From Oscheius onirici (taxonomy: Eukaryota > Nematoda > Chromadorea > Rhabditida > Rhabditidae), in assembly GCA_932521025.1 (NCBI GenBank), contig OW051470.1, positions 6,186,501 to 6,250,500 on the forward strand: a stretch of DNA of 64,000 nucleotides, read 5' to 3'. A program made the translations under genes and the position numbers. Within the stretch, counting starts at the first letter, position 1, and each line of letters opens with the position of its first letter. Below, piece by piece: positions 1-11,799 of this stretch. Under the pieces are notes generated by a model. The model was given only the letters and a program-made list of their open reading frames with translations, did not search any database and was not told where the DNA came from.

Positions 1-1672
1 CATCCACTTATTGGCGTTCCTGTGTTCGGATCGGAAGTGTATGAAGACTGAGAATTCGCGCATTTACAGTTGGCATTACAGAGCGCATCTTGAAGCCGAT
101 GTCCATTGTCGTTAATGTTGGTAATGAAATAGGCGGAACTGGTCAAGCTTTGAAGGACTGGCTCAATTCCATACTGCTGGGTGTAGTCTGAATAAAGATT
201 TTTTAGAGGAAAGGTCAAACAGTTACCATAGACTATAACAACACCTCCCGAATTTCTAAAGTTGTTTGCAGCGGTTTGGGGAAGAGGATACGATCCTCTA
301 GTGTAAGAGGAACCAAGGATCACGATGACTGGTCGAGCATTTGGTCGAGAGTTACTTCCGAACAACTCGCCTGTGGCATATTCGAAGGCTCTATATTATA
401 CGAGCTATATATTTTTCAGTAGACACTTACAAGTCGAGATTTGTTCCGGAATCTCCCATATAAGGAAGTTGATTCAAGCTTTGAAGTTGATAAGAATTGA
501 GACTTCCCAAACGGTATCTCACTTGTGCACTTCCGGAGTAAGTAATAATGCCGATTCGGGTGTGATACTGAGAAGAAAATCATCACGAAAAAAGAAACTA
601 ACTAACAGGAGTGGTGTAGTTTCCAGCATTCTGTACATTGAAGTAAGTGAGACTTGTCTGAACATATCCCAATAGTTCCTGAAGTCCGTTGTATGTGACA
701 GCATTGGTTGCTTCAAACAGAAACATCACGTCGTTCCAACTACTATTATAGTTCGTCTGACATTCTGAATCTCTTTCATTTTCAACCATCAAAATGGATC
801 TTACGTGGTCCGTCATAAATCACAGATGGAGTTGATGTGGTTGGGAAAGGCGTGGTGGTTCTCGTGGTTGGAGGGGTCGAGGTTGTCGGTGGGTACGTAC
901 TTTGTTGACATCCTGCAGTTTTTCTTTTTGAAATTCAACCCAAAGCCTTACTGTTGGATCCACAAGAATTCGATACCAGACATTGACCCAGATTATAATC
1001 AAGACTCCATGGATAGCGGAGATAGATCTGGGTATAGGGAAAGTTGCTCCAGTAGCTTGCACTGTTTGAAAGTGAAATGATCGTAAATTGCACGCCGTTC
1101 ATGTTGTTTCTGACGAACTGAGCAGCAGAAGTGATGTCGCTGGCGTCCCTAAAATAACTTGTTCAGTGTCAATAAAATAACGTACGTTGATCCAGAAAAC
1201 AGCTGAATAGTCAGTCCAAAGCCGATGTAGTCTCTATAGTCCTGGTAGAGCTGGTTCATCAGCCTATTTAAAGGTAAAACAGACAAATGAGGAAACTAAC
1301 GAAGTGAGAGTGGCTCGCTGTCCTCCGTGCGAGTTGACGTCTTGAATCAGATTGTTCAGTTGAGCACAGGCGATTCCGTAGATCGAGGTCAAGGGAGTGA
1401 ACTGCGATCCGGATCCGTAGGCTATGATCGTTGATTCCTGATTCGGGAATCCCAAAAACGGGAGAATTTTGCTCATCGCAAAGTTCATTTCCTGCAAAGC
1501 AAGTCAATTCGGAATGATTCAGCCCCACAGTGTTAATGTCCGTGTTGGTTATATAGTTGGTAGCATCCAGCACAAAGATCGTGTTCCTGCTGCAGCCAGC
1601 GGAGGGATAACTCGTTGGACATTGTGCCGAGACAAAGGCCAAAAACGAGTACAGCAGCAGCGACGGGAGCAT
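1..1672 (-). CDS. Secreted protein with two von Willebrand factor A-like domains (3' end outside window)
   Basis: The protein starts at 1672 with a signal peptide (MLPSLLLYSFLAFVSA), then a first vWA-like domain beginning 'IFVLDATNYI'. The first two exons are 1672-1529 and 1491-1301, and further small exons run leftwards. Around 900-800 the frame encodes a Thr/Pro-rich linker (TTSTPPTTRTTT). A second vWA-like domain follows, with 'MFLFEATNAVT' (about 740-700) and the typical core strand 'IGIITYSGSAQVRY' (about 560-515), then 'RPVIVILGSS' near 325. Towards the edge come closely spaced cysteines (CNANCKC). All introns are 35-45 nt. Nematodes have a large family of secreted vWA proteins, some with a C-type lectin domain after such a cysteine cluster. 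I see no lectin domain because the gene leaves the window. Likely extracellular; ligand unknown. The start lies directly behind a TTTCTAG acceptor-like site. Confidence 0.75.
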
Positions 1673-2480
1673 CTAGAAACCGATAACGAGCAGGTTGACG
1701 TTTCTTTTTAACTGGCTCGATTGGTCTTGATAAGAGCGAGTCGTGACTACACGAAAATCAAGGGATCTTTCGTTTGGCTCTCGTCTTACGTCTACACAGA
1801 CAGAAACTGTCTTACAAACTCTATATTATTCAGCCTACCAGGCGACTAAGACGGCTGTCGCCGCCCTGGCGCCTGCGGCACTCAGAAGGCCGAAGAATGT
1901 TGTCCAAACATTAGATTTCTCGTTCCCCCTAAGTTCAAAACTAACTATCTAATCCTAAGAAAAGCTAACTTGTCCTGACTTGTTCGTGACCATGGACAAA
2001 CAAAAATAGTCCACCACAGACACCATTGCACTTTAGTAGTAGAGAGATTCCGAATTACCGAGTACTGTAGTTTCTAACATCTAACGATCTTCTGATTTCT
2101 GCGAATTGTACCTTGCAGGAGCTCCTCTATCTAATCTTTTTGTCACGCCGGAAGCGTGGTTGAATCACGGAACATCAGACAAGAAAGATTCTTCTTTCTT
2201 GCTACATCTCTCTACTATCTAAAGCGCAATGGTGTCTGTCGTGGACTCTGTTTGGATGTTTGTTTGTTTATTTGTTTGTCCATGTGGAGACTCTGTGGAA
2301 AAGGGCGACGAAAGCCGTCGTAGACGGCTGGTGGACATATAAAGCACACCGAAGCATTAGAAGTTGGAGCGACGACTTGAAAATTGCCAAGAGACCAAGA
2401 AACAACTAAAACACTGTCTGAATAGAAAAGTAGAGACAAGAGAACATAAGAATCTTTTCAAATAGTTTATTTCGAAGACT
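1673..2480. other. Intergenic: 5' flank of the vWA gene and 3' flank of the IRLD gene
   Basis: I see no spliced coding potential here; the short open frames (for example 1743-1952) lack family similarity and splice partners. An AATAAA poly(A) signal for the IRLD gene lies on the minus strand at 2471-2466, ten bases past its stop codon. Confidence 0.6.
2466..2471 (-). terminator. Poly(A) signal AATAAA of the IRLD receptor gene
   Basis: Plus-strand TTTATT reads AATAAA on the minus strand, just beyond the TAG stop at 2483-2481. Confidence 0.55.
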
Positions 2481-5400
2481 CTAGTTCGATTTCAAATGAC
2501 TCGGGAGGAGAGGCTTGTCTTCTCCGGGAGCCACGATTTTCTCGGCATCAGATTTCGAGCCGAAAGTCGTTGGAGCCCTCTCCTTCTTCGACAGGTTGCA
2601 CGCGTTCATCAGACGATGCAGTTTCTGTCTTCTGTTGTAGCTGGCGGTCACTCGCTCCAGACTCTTCTTCCTCATGACTTCGCTCGACGGTAGAAGCTCT
2701 CTCGGATAGACTTCCAAGGGCAGATTCCAGTAGATCATCGGCTCCTCGGTCGGGAAGCGACAGTGGCGTGCCTCTTCGGGTAACTTGGTCTTCCAGTCGA
2801 TACATGCCGCGAAAAGAATGTGATTCTGGACGATTCGTCCCACTTCAGTAGTCGATTTCTCGTACAGATCGAGGCTTCTTCTCGTCTGAGCTTCACTTTC
2901 TTTCATGTCCGTTCGACTTCGTTCGTTCTTCCTCATGTGATAGCTCAGAAGTTCCTTGGACCCGAAAGTGAATCCCTTCTTCTTTTCCAGAATGAAGTTG
3001 CGACAAAAGTCCAGAATCTGCAGGGCGAAGATGTGGATACTGTCAGGCGGAGCCAGAAAGTCGAGGTCCAGTTCTTCGAGAGCAATGTCGATGGCTGCCA
3101 AGAGAGGATCAGCACGACTGGACGGCTTGTCTTCCGCATTGTAAATGTAGAAAAGTGTCGTGTGGATCATCTTGAGCAGGAAGAAGACTTCTGCATCGTG
3201 GCAAAAGACCGGCAAGTCGAAATGTTTGGCCATAAAGATGAGCTGGACAAAAGGTTTGACTCTCATATTTTCCATGTTTCCACTCAGTGGATGCATTCTA
3301 AACAAAATATATTTCTTCAAAACGATAGAAACTTACCCTTCAAGTCGAATGTTGTGAAACTCGACCTGGAAACTTCTCGGACGGTCATATTGCTCCTTCT
3401 GACTCTTGTATTCACACTTGTAGTAGGTCGTCTCGATTCCGGCCCTCTCCATTTCCTCCAAAAGCTGCTCACATTGTCCTTTCGGCCTCTCAATCTTCTT
3501 GATCTTGAACACTTTGGTCGAATAGCTGCTCAGATCTGGTCCGACTCCGAACAGAGTGTACTGTTCGTGTTCTTCTTTGCTCCAAATGTTGAAGACCTCG
3601 CGGAGCTTGTTCTCGTTCCTATAGAGTGGGTATCCGGGCCGACAGTTGAACTCGTAGATCACACTGTCGAAGAAGAGGTCGTAGGCACGGCTCTTGATAC
3701 AGTCAGCCTCTTGGGTACTGCGTCTTCGGGCGTGGTGTTCCTTCAGGTAGCCAGGCGCCGGTCTGTCGTAAAAAGGCATTGTGTGTGTCTCTTCTATATG
3801 CTTAGCCAGGTCTTGTCGGTACTTTAGCTTGTCCTTGGCTGAAAACGCGTTGTTGAAGTGGAAAAAGACAACTTACAAATGTCAGAAGATTCTTCGAGTC
3901 CTCTCACTCCACTCTCGACTCTGCGGGACGTCAGTTCTCTTAGCCTCAGAACTGGCATGCTGATGAGATGATCCATGAAGTCGAATACTCTCGCTGTCTG
4001 ATTGCTCGTCGGAGGAGTAAGCAACCTGGTCAGATCTGTCGGAAAGGGAAGAGTCGATCTCTTTTCCCTTATCTGCTCGATGTCCATCTTGAGCTGCTTC
4101 TGTCGACGACAATTGCGCACAAGACGGACGAGAAGATAGACCAGAATAATCGCAATCGGCACTACCAGAATCGAAAAAGAAGCGGCCCAATAGGGACGAG
4201 CAATTTCCAGAATGTCCAATACTTCTACGTCCTCGAATAAATCGCTGGGAACTACGAAGACATCCAAAGATTTCGGCATTTGGCCGACATATGACGGAGG
4301 ATCATCTATCGGTTTCGGAAACAGGCCAGTCGAATTCCACGGATCGATGACGAGACGACTTTCGAGACAGCTGGGTGATTGAGCCAGACGGTGGTACTTT
4401 TGCCGAATTTTCTCCGTCAGATTGTACTTTGGGTTCTCCATTACCACAACCACATTTGCGGAACATCCGAGTGAAACCGTATCCAGTACCAGGTTTTTGT
4501 TCCAAATGATCTTCTCCAAATTCGGGTTGCCCTTGATTGTGATTCCAGCTGAAATTTGGTGTCCATTAGTCCAGTTAATAATACCACAAACCATCGTTTT
4601 GGCCTCTTCCGTAGATGCCGATAAATTCCACATTGGCCAGGTAATCAATTATGGTCTCACTCCGTCGCCTTATGCTCAGACGTCCAAAAATGGTTTTGAC
4701 ACGTCGAAATCGATCCACGTCTTTCATCTTGTCGTTGATTGTCAGGCCGCCGAATATGGACGTACAGTTGGTTTGATTAATCTTGAGATCTTCCGCGTCA
4801 CACATGAACTCGCAATTCGGCGGCTGCGTGTGGGTGAAGTTATCCGTGAGATTGTTCCGAAGTGTAAGTTTTTCGCGCTCTGTCAAACATGTCTCAATCA
4901 CTGAAAATGGACCATTATTCAAACTCTTCTGAATCCTTACCGCTCTTCTTTTTGCAGTGATAAAATTGCACGACAGTGAAGAAATTTCGAGGAAGAGTCG
5001 CATTTTGGACATATGGACAGCCGTAAAAGAGCGAAGAATTCTGTTCGCCCATGATGAACGACGTGTTGTTGTTGATGACCAGATCTCCGTAGTATGACTG
5101 GCAGTTCAAAACAGATAGGACTTCGTTCGGGTCAACAAGACATTCTAAATGTTTGAATATACTCCCAAGACTTGTTATGAACTAACCAGAGCTGTATTGT
5201 TGCACAGCTTCGCCCGCTAAGAGGTTGTTCAGAGCAGAATGGGACTCTTCAAGCAAATACGGATTTCCGTGGATAAAAGTCGATCCGTGGACTGTGAAAT
5301 TGGGCATCATGGTCACTGCCATTAGACTCGTGTTGAAGATTCGCAGGTCTCCTTTCAGATACGGTAGTCCCCCAAAGTCGAGATGTTCGATATTGATGTT

Positions 5401-5964
5401 GTGCTCAATGTAGAGGGAGAAGTTGCAGTTGTCCGGATACTTAACCGTGTCAAAATCGCATTTTTTCGTCTCGAAGAAACGATTGACATCTTCTTCGGAC
5501 TCATTCGATATGTTCAAGACTGTCCCATAGGCGCACGGAGACTCCTTACAGCTGACGATGATTTCTGCCGTCGTGTTGGCTCCGAGAAGCATGCATTTGT
5601 CTGGAAAAGACCTATCCTTAGACTTCATGAAATTGTGAGTGTTAGAAGAAACATGTTTTGTTTGTTCAGTTTTTCCCCAAATAAATTCTAACAGGTAGGT
5701 CAAGAAAGTGTGAGTCTCAAGAAGGGACAGTAGGCCACAAGCAGAAGCTCGCCTTTTAGAAACAACCGGTAGAAAAAGTCAAAACATACCGCAAAGAGCC
5801 ACCAATTCGGAAACTGAGGTAGCATTCAGACTTGAAGCTGAAGAAGAAGCCAAGGTAGATTTCGATGTGGCGACAGTGGACGCGACGACGGTCGGGTAGA
5901 AGAGGAGAAGAAGAAGACGCATCCCAGCCTTCCAATGGAGTCTAAGGTCTGCTGTCTGGCACAT
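2481..5964 (-). CDS. Receptor L-domain (IRLD-type) single-pass membrane receptor with a large cytoplasmic region
   Basis: Seven exons: 5964-5790, 5600-5187, 5144-4941, 4900-4592, 4548-3877, 3838-3337 and 3297-2481. They sum to 3093 nt, 1030 aa plus stop, with every junction in phase. The N-terminus has a signal anchor (MRLLLLLFYPTVVAST; the ATG at 5922 is an alternative start). Residues about 60-470 are a cysteine-rich, N-glycosylation-rich ectodomain with receptor L-domain beta-helix phrases such as 'SIFGGLTIN', 'FGRLSI' and 'IKGNPNL'. A hydrophobic segment at about 488-511 (SFSILVVPIAIILVYLLV) followed by VRNCRR is the transmembrane helix. About 515 residues follow inside the cell, with no kinase motif that I can see. 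In C. elegans the IRLD family resembles the ligand-binding L domains of insulin/EGF receptors. Two in-phase short introns join the cytoplasmic block to the receptor, so it is one gene rather than two. The cytoplasmic part looks nematode-specific and I do not recognise its fold. Confidence 0.82.
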
Positions 5965-6213
5965 TTTTTGATTGTTTTTCTCGGAAAGATCTCAAAAACT
6001 CTATATTTACTGTTTTTCAAAGTAGTCAATTAGCAGCTCGCGCACTTTACGACAGTCTCCGCTCCTGTCGACGAGCGACCGCTTATGTAACTGTAAAGAA
6101 GCCGCAACAGACGTACTTACCGGCTGTTCTTAGCGCCCTGCCACTGGTCCCTAAACACGTTCAAGAGTCTGTATTCATCACAGTTTATAGTTGCAATATG
6201 TTATAACAGAAAT

Positions 6214-7354
6214 CTACATGGGGAATGGCTTCTGAAGGGCCTGGAGTGATTGTAACCTGAAGGGACTGAAGAGATAGGGGTTCCACAATCCGGGGTAGAG
6301 GAAGGGATTGACTGGACTCATCGTCAAAGGAGACGGAAGGAGTTGAGGGGACATCTCGAAAGGTTTCTTCTCGACTGGAGAACTTCCGGTTGGAGATCGA
6401 GGAGGAGTAGTTCTGAACACAAAGAATTAGTCAGTTGGAAAAGAAGCGGTTTACCTCTTCCTGTCGCCTCCTTCTCTGAATCCTTTGGCATAGGGATTAT
6501 ACCTGATCTTGAGACTCTTCGTCTTCTCATTCTGATAAGCGGTCACTGTCACGAATTCCGTCTCCGGGAATTTTTCCTTGGCCACAGGAATCTGGCCGGG
6601 GACGAGGAAGGAAGTCTGTAGAGTCTGTTGAACACTGAAGACAGTGATGACTGGGATGTACTTGTGCATCGAATGGAGGAAGATCTGAACTCGTAACCTT
6701 TTGTTTCGTTTGATTGACAGACTCTTGTCGCGCTGTTGTTTTCCGCAATGGATGCGCATGACTATCTCTTAGCCGAATCACCGCCTCTACAGTAAACTAC
6801 CCAGTTGGAGGCCACTCATTACCACTTCCTCAATCAGCTGATAACCCGACAGTTCTGACACCACAATTAGTACACCTATTATGCAATGACTTACGTGACT
6901 GGGGTTGCTGTCAGCTGGATTGTTCGTGATCTTCAGGCGTTCGAAATGAATCGGATTCCTCATCCATTGAGCTCCAGTCATGACTCCGTCGTGGTGCGTC
7001 ACAGAAGAGCTCGCGACGGACATTTCGCCTCGACCAGCTGGACACCAGTCTCCGTCTTGGAACTTGTATCTGAACTCGGTTCATTGAAACTCTTTCAGAA
7101 CAAACCTGTGTTCGTCGACTTGTTCCATGTTGATCACGATTCCATAGTACTGGTCGGGTTCCAGTCCTTCTACTGTGAACTCTAGTTTTGGGAACATTTT
7201 CCTGCAAGATTGTCTTTAGAGAAACAAGTTTAAAAGAAACGAACCTCCCGGTCTTGGTGACGATCATCTCATTCTTCATCGCATGGAATCGGCTCCAGAG
7301 ATTCTCCTTGTCGTGCAGACGAATGACCACCATCTTGTTGTCGCGACTCGTCAC
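6214..7354 (-). CDS. T-box transcription factor (small, divergent nematode type)
   Basis: Five exons: 7354-7245, 7201-7106, 7069-6895, 6684-6455 and 6412-6214, 810 nt, 269 aa, all in phase. The T-box starts almost at the N-terminus ('VIRLHDKENLWSRFH', 'EMIVTKTGR'), continues with 'MFPKLEFTVEGL', 'TGAQWMRNPIHFERLKITNNP' spread over exon 3 (the intron-3 position after 'NPSH' is typical), then 'LHSMHKYIPVI', 'FPETEFVTVTAYQNE' and 'YNPYAKGFRE'. These are the dimer and DNA-cont­act blocks of the family. A Pro/Ser-rich tail of about 65 residues (PRSPTGSSP, LYPGLWNPYLFSPF) follows and may be regulatory. C. elegans has many such short, fast-evolving tbx genes in embryonic patterning, so I do not assign a specific one. 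Intron 3 (6894-6685) is longer than the others. Confidence 0.9.
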
Positions 7355-9167
7355 CTAACTGACTATGAACATTCGTCGAGGCTCCTGTCTGCTAAAAGCC
7401 ACGCCCCTTCGGTAGCGACGCACTCGATTGGACCATCTTCCGAGAGGCTACAACGCCTTAATCAAAGAAGCCGCTACTCGTGCTACCACAACAGGCGGCA
7501 AATTAGAGAACGATGGGAGCGAAAGGTGATGGGAAATCAGGCGAAGGGATAATCGAGAGTGGGAACTTCTGATAACGAGTAGTCTTTGGAAACGGGGTTC
7601 TTGCATGGATATGAGGAATACCGTAGCTGCCACTATGAATCTGTCGAGTAAGGATACAGGACTTCATTCTGCAAATAGGATAGTTTTCTCTGGTTTTCAG
7701 ATATCGATTAGTACTAAATGCTGTTTCGCGAAGCAAGGCGACAGCTTTTTTTTCACCAGATATACCAAGTATGGAAAGTCAAAACATGCTCCCCTCGGCC
7801 GTTTGTTACAAGTTTCCCTTCTAAAATATCTACTTTTACAGTGGAAATGATCAATTTTGAGTTAGTCTCAATTTCAAGAGTCTTTGAACTTTCTCCTTGT
7901 CCTAACTTTTCCCAAACCAAACTCATAACCCAGTTCCCATCCTTATCCAAATCTGTTCTCATCGTTGAAGATCAAAGCTTTGTACCAGTCTCTTCACACA
8001 TTTTTGCTAATTGAACAACCTGTTCACAGCTTTTATCTAGACAATGACAATTTCAGCTTCACTGATTTACGTGAACGGAACCTCTCGACACAAACTCGTT
8101 ATCAAATTTGAAAACAAACACATCTCGTGTCTAAAAGACTTAGACATAATCGTCTGCCCATGGCGCTTGACCGTCTGAGTGCTAGGTAACTGTTTGTCTG
8201 GGAGCTACCCGGGGACACCGAGATCGTATCGACTACCTCTTCCCAATCTCTTTATCAGAATAGTCATAAAAGGCCGTAAATGACTCTGGGGCCATTGAGT
8301 AGCGTGTCCAGGGGCGGTCCGGATCCTAAATTTCATGATATACGGTCGGTAGTCACGATGTGACTTGTTTACGAGTCTGTCTTTCCAGGGAACTGATGTA
8401 AAGATGGGAAATAGAATGATGATATGAGATTTGCATACAATTGCACTCATTAGATGTTCTTCAACGCAGAATCCACCAGGCTTACTTCTTGAACTGAATA
8501 TTAATTTTCTGTTCTAAACATAGGAAGAGAATCCATTGAGGATTGGTATAAGAGACCAACTCTCCAGATTAAAAAATGTTGGATTGATATTTTTAAAGTT
8601 CGCTTAAAACTAATCCATTTCCTGAACTCTTCCAGATCAACTCTTCCAGATCAGCTAGTTCATTACCCGAACTCCTTTCCAGATCACTAATTTCAATTCT
8701 TCTCACGCTAATTAGAAAGGACATTAGCCAGATGTATGAAAAACGTTCTCAAAACAGACTTTTTCTTTGAAACTGTTCTGTGAATGTTGATTACCAAAGC
8801 TATCACTAGCCGATACCTGTCCTGCATGGATGTCATCATGAAACTAATTGTAAGATCCCCATTCAAAAAGAAGTTCACACTTGAATGACCGCAGTATAAT
8901 TAGCGAGTTTTCTCATTGACTTCATTTTCAAATGATTCCATCCGTTTTCCGTTTCATGGACCCAGTAACGAGCTTTTGTCTGTTCTCTGAGGTTGGTTGG
9001 TAGCCTGACATTCGACAAATCTCTCAGTGATACCGTTGCCATTTCCAAATACTTCTTACCTGCTGGAGTTCAAAATCAACCCACTTTTCCGCCTGAATAC
9101 CTTTACGCTACCTTGCCTCCTTCAAAACGTGACCGCCTCCTCCTCTTCAATGTCACTTCTTCCAGCT
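7355..9167. other. Intergenic between divergent T-box and GPCR genes
   Basis: No exon chain could be built on either strand. Around 8620-8695 a short unit (ctcttccagatca) occurs three times with small changes, a local duplication of a splice-acceptor-like sequence. The region presumably carries both promoters. Confidence 0.5.
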
Positions 9168-10248
9168 ATGGAGAACAGCAATGAATCTGAAATCCCCAGA
9201 CTCGCTGCAACTCTCACAGTTATAGTGAGTTCAAACAGTTACAGTTATACGGTTTTAGTTGGCGACATTTGGATTCTTTGCCAATATTTTGGTACTTTCG
9301 ATGACACTAATGGTAAAGCAGACTTTCTGGTATCAGCTATTGCAACTTCATCAACTCTTCACTTTGATCATAAACGTGGTGCATATGCTTTGGATTCCGT
9401 ACAATTACAACGAAGACAAGCAAGTTTATTCTTTTCTGGTTAAAAATAGACTCTCAGACAGTGTTTTGCAACGCCAGTTCCTCGTAACTGGGATGTGGCA
9501 ATTGTGTCGCTGGTATATTTCTGTTGGTATTCCTATCCTCCTGTAGTCCTTCTTCTTAGCTTGACTCGTTATCTGGAAACGAGAAAACGAGAAAAATTGA
9601 TGGAACATCCCAATAAAGTAATAGCCATTGTCTGCGGCGTCGGTCTGATTCCCTGCATCCTTTTTCCCTTTAGTAAGTTGTTCGTACTAAACTCAGTTGT
9701 GTTCAGGATGTTCGAGACCGTATCTATCTCTCTGCACTATGAGTCTGGAGCAGTACCATCGTGTTTGCGACTCGGTCTGTTACTCGCATTCTATCGTCGT
9801 TCCCATTCTGATGGCTCTTATTCTTGTCGTTCTGCCGACCGTTCTAGACTGTTTGACGTTCTACAATCTCAACAAAGAGGTAGCTTTTACATTTAAAAAC
9901 ATCTAAATGGTATCAGGAACAACAGCTGGGATCTCGGCGAACTCATCAGGCTGCAATGAGAATCAGACAAACGTTTCTTGGACTGTTTTTGGTAAAAAAA
10001 AAAGAACGAACTCAAAAGCAAAATTTCAGTGTGCTGCCCTGCATGTTATCCATACTGCTCGTCTTGCTTTCTACTTCTACTCTAATTACGCAGCTCTTAG
10101 TCCAACCATTTATTTTCTCATGAACACGATAATTTGGCTGGGCCAACATCTTACCGAATCTTTGATATGTGCAATTGTGGCGGGAATGGAATTGATACAG
10201 CAGAAACAGATACTCGAAAGATGGAAACGAATACCCGGAACAGGATAA
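9168..10248 (+). CDS. Seven-transmembrane serpentine receptor (nematode chemoreceptor-like GPCR)
   Basis: Proposed exons: 9168-9224, 9259-9398, 9458-9672, 9707-9879, 9917-9991 and 10030-10248, 879 nt, 292 aa, in phase. The start ATG follows a CTTCTTCCAG acceptor. Hydrophobic segments are 'LATFGFFANILVLSMTLM' (TM1), 'FTLIINVVHMLWI', 'VAIVSLVYFCWYSYPPVVLLL' followed by a DRY-like 'LTRYLE', 'VIAIVCGVGLIPCILF', 'VVPILMALILVVLPTVL' and two near the C-terminus. A charged loop (SRRTHQAAMRIRQT) precedes TM6, as in rhodopsin-like receptors. Length and spacing fit nematode chemoreceptor families, but I cannot choose the family. The second intron is uncertain: a GT at 9399 keeps frame with the CTCAG acceptor at 9457, while a donor at 9424 would need an implausible 26-nt intron. 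Confidence 0.7.
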
Positions 10249-10876
10249 TTAAGTCCTATTACTTCTTGTCGAACATCCAGTCCATTTTCTTCTCTGCTTC
10301 CAGTATTTCTCGTAGTTTGACCATCCTATTATTGTGTAGTTCTTAAAATCAACAGTATTTCGTACACAAAAAAGCGAGTTACCTTTTGCTACTGAATACT
10401 GATTATGATAGCTCTTGGAAGCTACACATAATTTCTGTTCCATTCCGTCTGAAACTTGAAGTTTTTTTGAAAACGAATGAAAGTTCAACCTATTGTTTTC
10501 TGTTGTGCTCGTGTTTGATAGTGAGGAGCTTGGCTATTGGTTTCCGAGTCGGCTTCTGGTGTTTCTGGGATTAGACTATCACTGCTGCAAAAACAGCGAT
10601 TACACAACTACAAATAACTGACTTTATGCTCGTGAAAGATAGCTGGTGTCGTACGGATTGGGTAGACATCTTAAACAACAGATTTTTACTAATAAAAAGT
10701 GTGGGGAAAGGAAAATCTGAAGAGGTTCTATGAGTTGTCGTTCCCACAAAATGACATACGCAACTGCGTATAAATTCATTTCACAACGTCGGTCAACTCG
10801 CTGCTCGTTTTTCCCAAATCGTTCACATATCTTTCTCTCCTTTTTTCTGTTAAAAATAGGCTGATTTTCAGTTAAA
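10249..10876. other. Intergenic between the GPCR and mdt-19
   Basis: I find no supported gene. The short open frames on both strands have no splice partners or recognisable domains. AT-rich sequence upstream of 10877 is the probable mdt-19 promoter. Confidence 0.5.
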
Positions 10877-11797
10877 ATGAATGATGGCGGCTGGAACCCG
10901 CAAGGAACGCCGTCGTCGGGAACACTAAAAGCAAAAATTACGCTCAAGGGGTTTTCTCCATTTTATTGTTTGAAGCCACAACTTCCACGTAAGTTTTTCT
11001 TTCTATGTTTTCATCGAAAACACTTTTAGCCAAAAGTACAATGACTGGAAGCACAGATCTTTTGAGTGCGTATGAAATGGGATCCGTCTACACTCGCTTT
11101 TGTGGGAACAAGAAGATACGGGAAGATTTGGCCTCATTTCTTCCCTCGGTTTATGGAAATTTCAATATCAATCCTGCAGCCAATGATATCAGGTCTGAAT
11201 GACCTTTTGTTTGTCTATTTCCGCTTCAGCTCTTTGCGAAAACTAATTGAAAAGCCGCCTATTACTGGAAAAGAAATTCAACCATTATCTACAACTTCCC
11301 TAAATGGGTTCAAATTGAGTGCCGGTCAAGTAGATGAAAGGTACTTTTCACGAAGTTTTCACTTGACATCTTCAGGTATCAAAATTTGTTTGGCAAGAAA
11401 CAAGTTTATACATATCCGACATACGAAATTGATCCCAAAACTGGACTGAACAGGCATAAAACAACTCTGGAGCCACTAGCTGAATGTAAGATTTTATTTT
11501 ATTTGCTTGTCTAATCGATTTTTCAGTGGACGAGGATGGGAATAAGAAGAAACAAAAAGTTGACAAAAAGGAGAAAAAGAGAAAGAAGGAAAAGAGGAAG
11601 AAAGAAAAGGTTAACTCTTTTTAGTCTAATCAATCTTTATTTAGAAAGAAGAAAAGGAACGTGAAAAAGAGCGACGACGAGATCAAGAGCGACTGGATGA
11701 GATCAAGAGAGAAAAGGCGAGGAATCGACCTCCAGGAAAGGACTGTACTCCTCCTCCTATCAGCTATACACCTCCAGTAAGTGTTCTTGCTTTTTAA
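10877..11797 (+). CDS. mdt-19: Mediator complex subunit 19 (MED19)
   Basis: Exons: 10877-10988, 11030-11192, 11230-11340, 11376-11485, 11527-11609 and 11645-11797, 732 nt, 243 aa. MED19 signatures are clear: '[21 protein letters not shown]' region, '[11 protein letters not shown]', then '[19 protein letters not shown]', '[15 protein letters not shown]', and '[14 protein letters not shown]'. A very lysine-rich tail ([19 protein letters not shown]) and a Glu/Arg stretch follow, as in animal MED19. The subunit belongs to the Mediator head/middle and links activators to RNA polymerase II in the nucleus. The 3' end is uncertain: 'CCA|GTAAGT' at 11777 looks like a donor. Without splicing the frame stops at 11797; with it a short further exon past 11850 would be used. 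Confidence 0.9.
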
Positions 11798-11799
11798 GC

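Noticed and set aside
3333..3779. Separate gene beginning MPFYDRP
   Set aside because: The upstream short intron (3876-3839) splices in phase into the transmembrane receptor, so this is the receptor's cytoplasmic region.
2820..3827. 335-codon plus-strand frame
   Set aside because: It is the antisense shadow of the well-supported IRLD exons, which share codon structure and splice sites on the minus strand.
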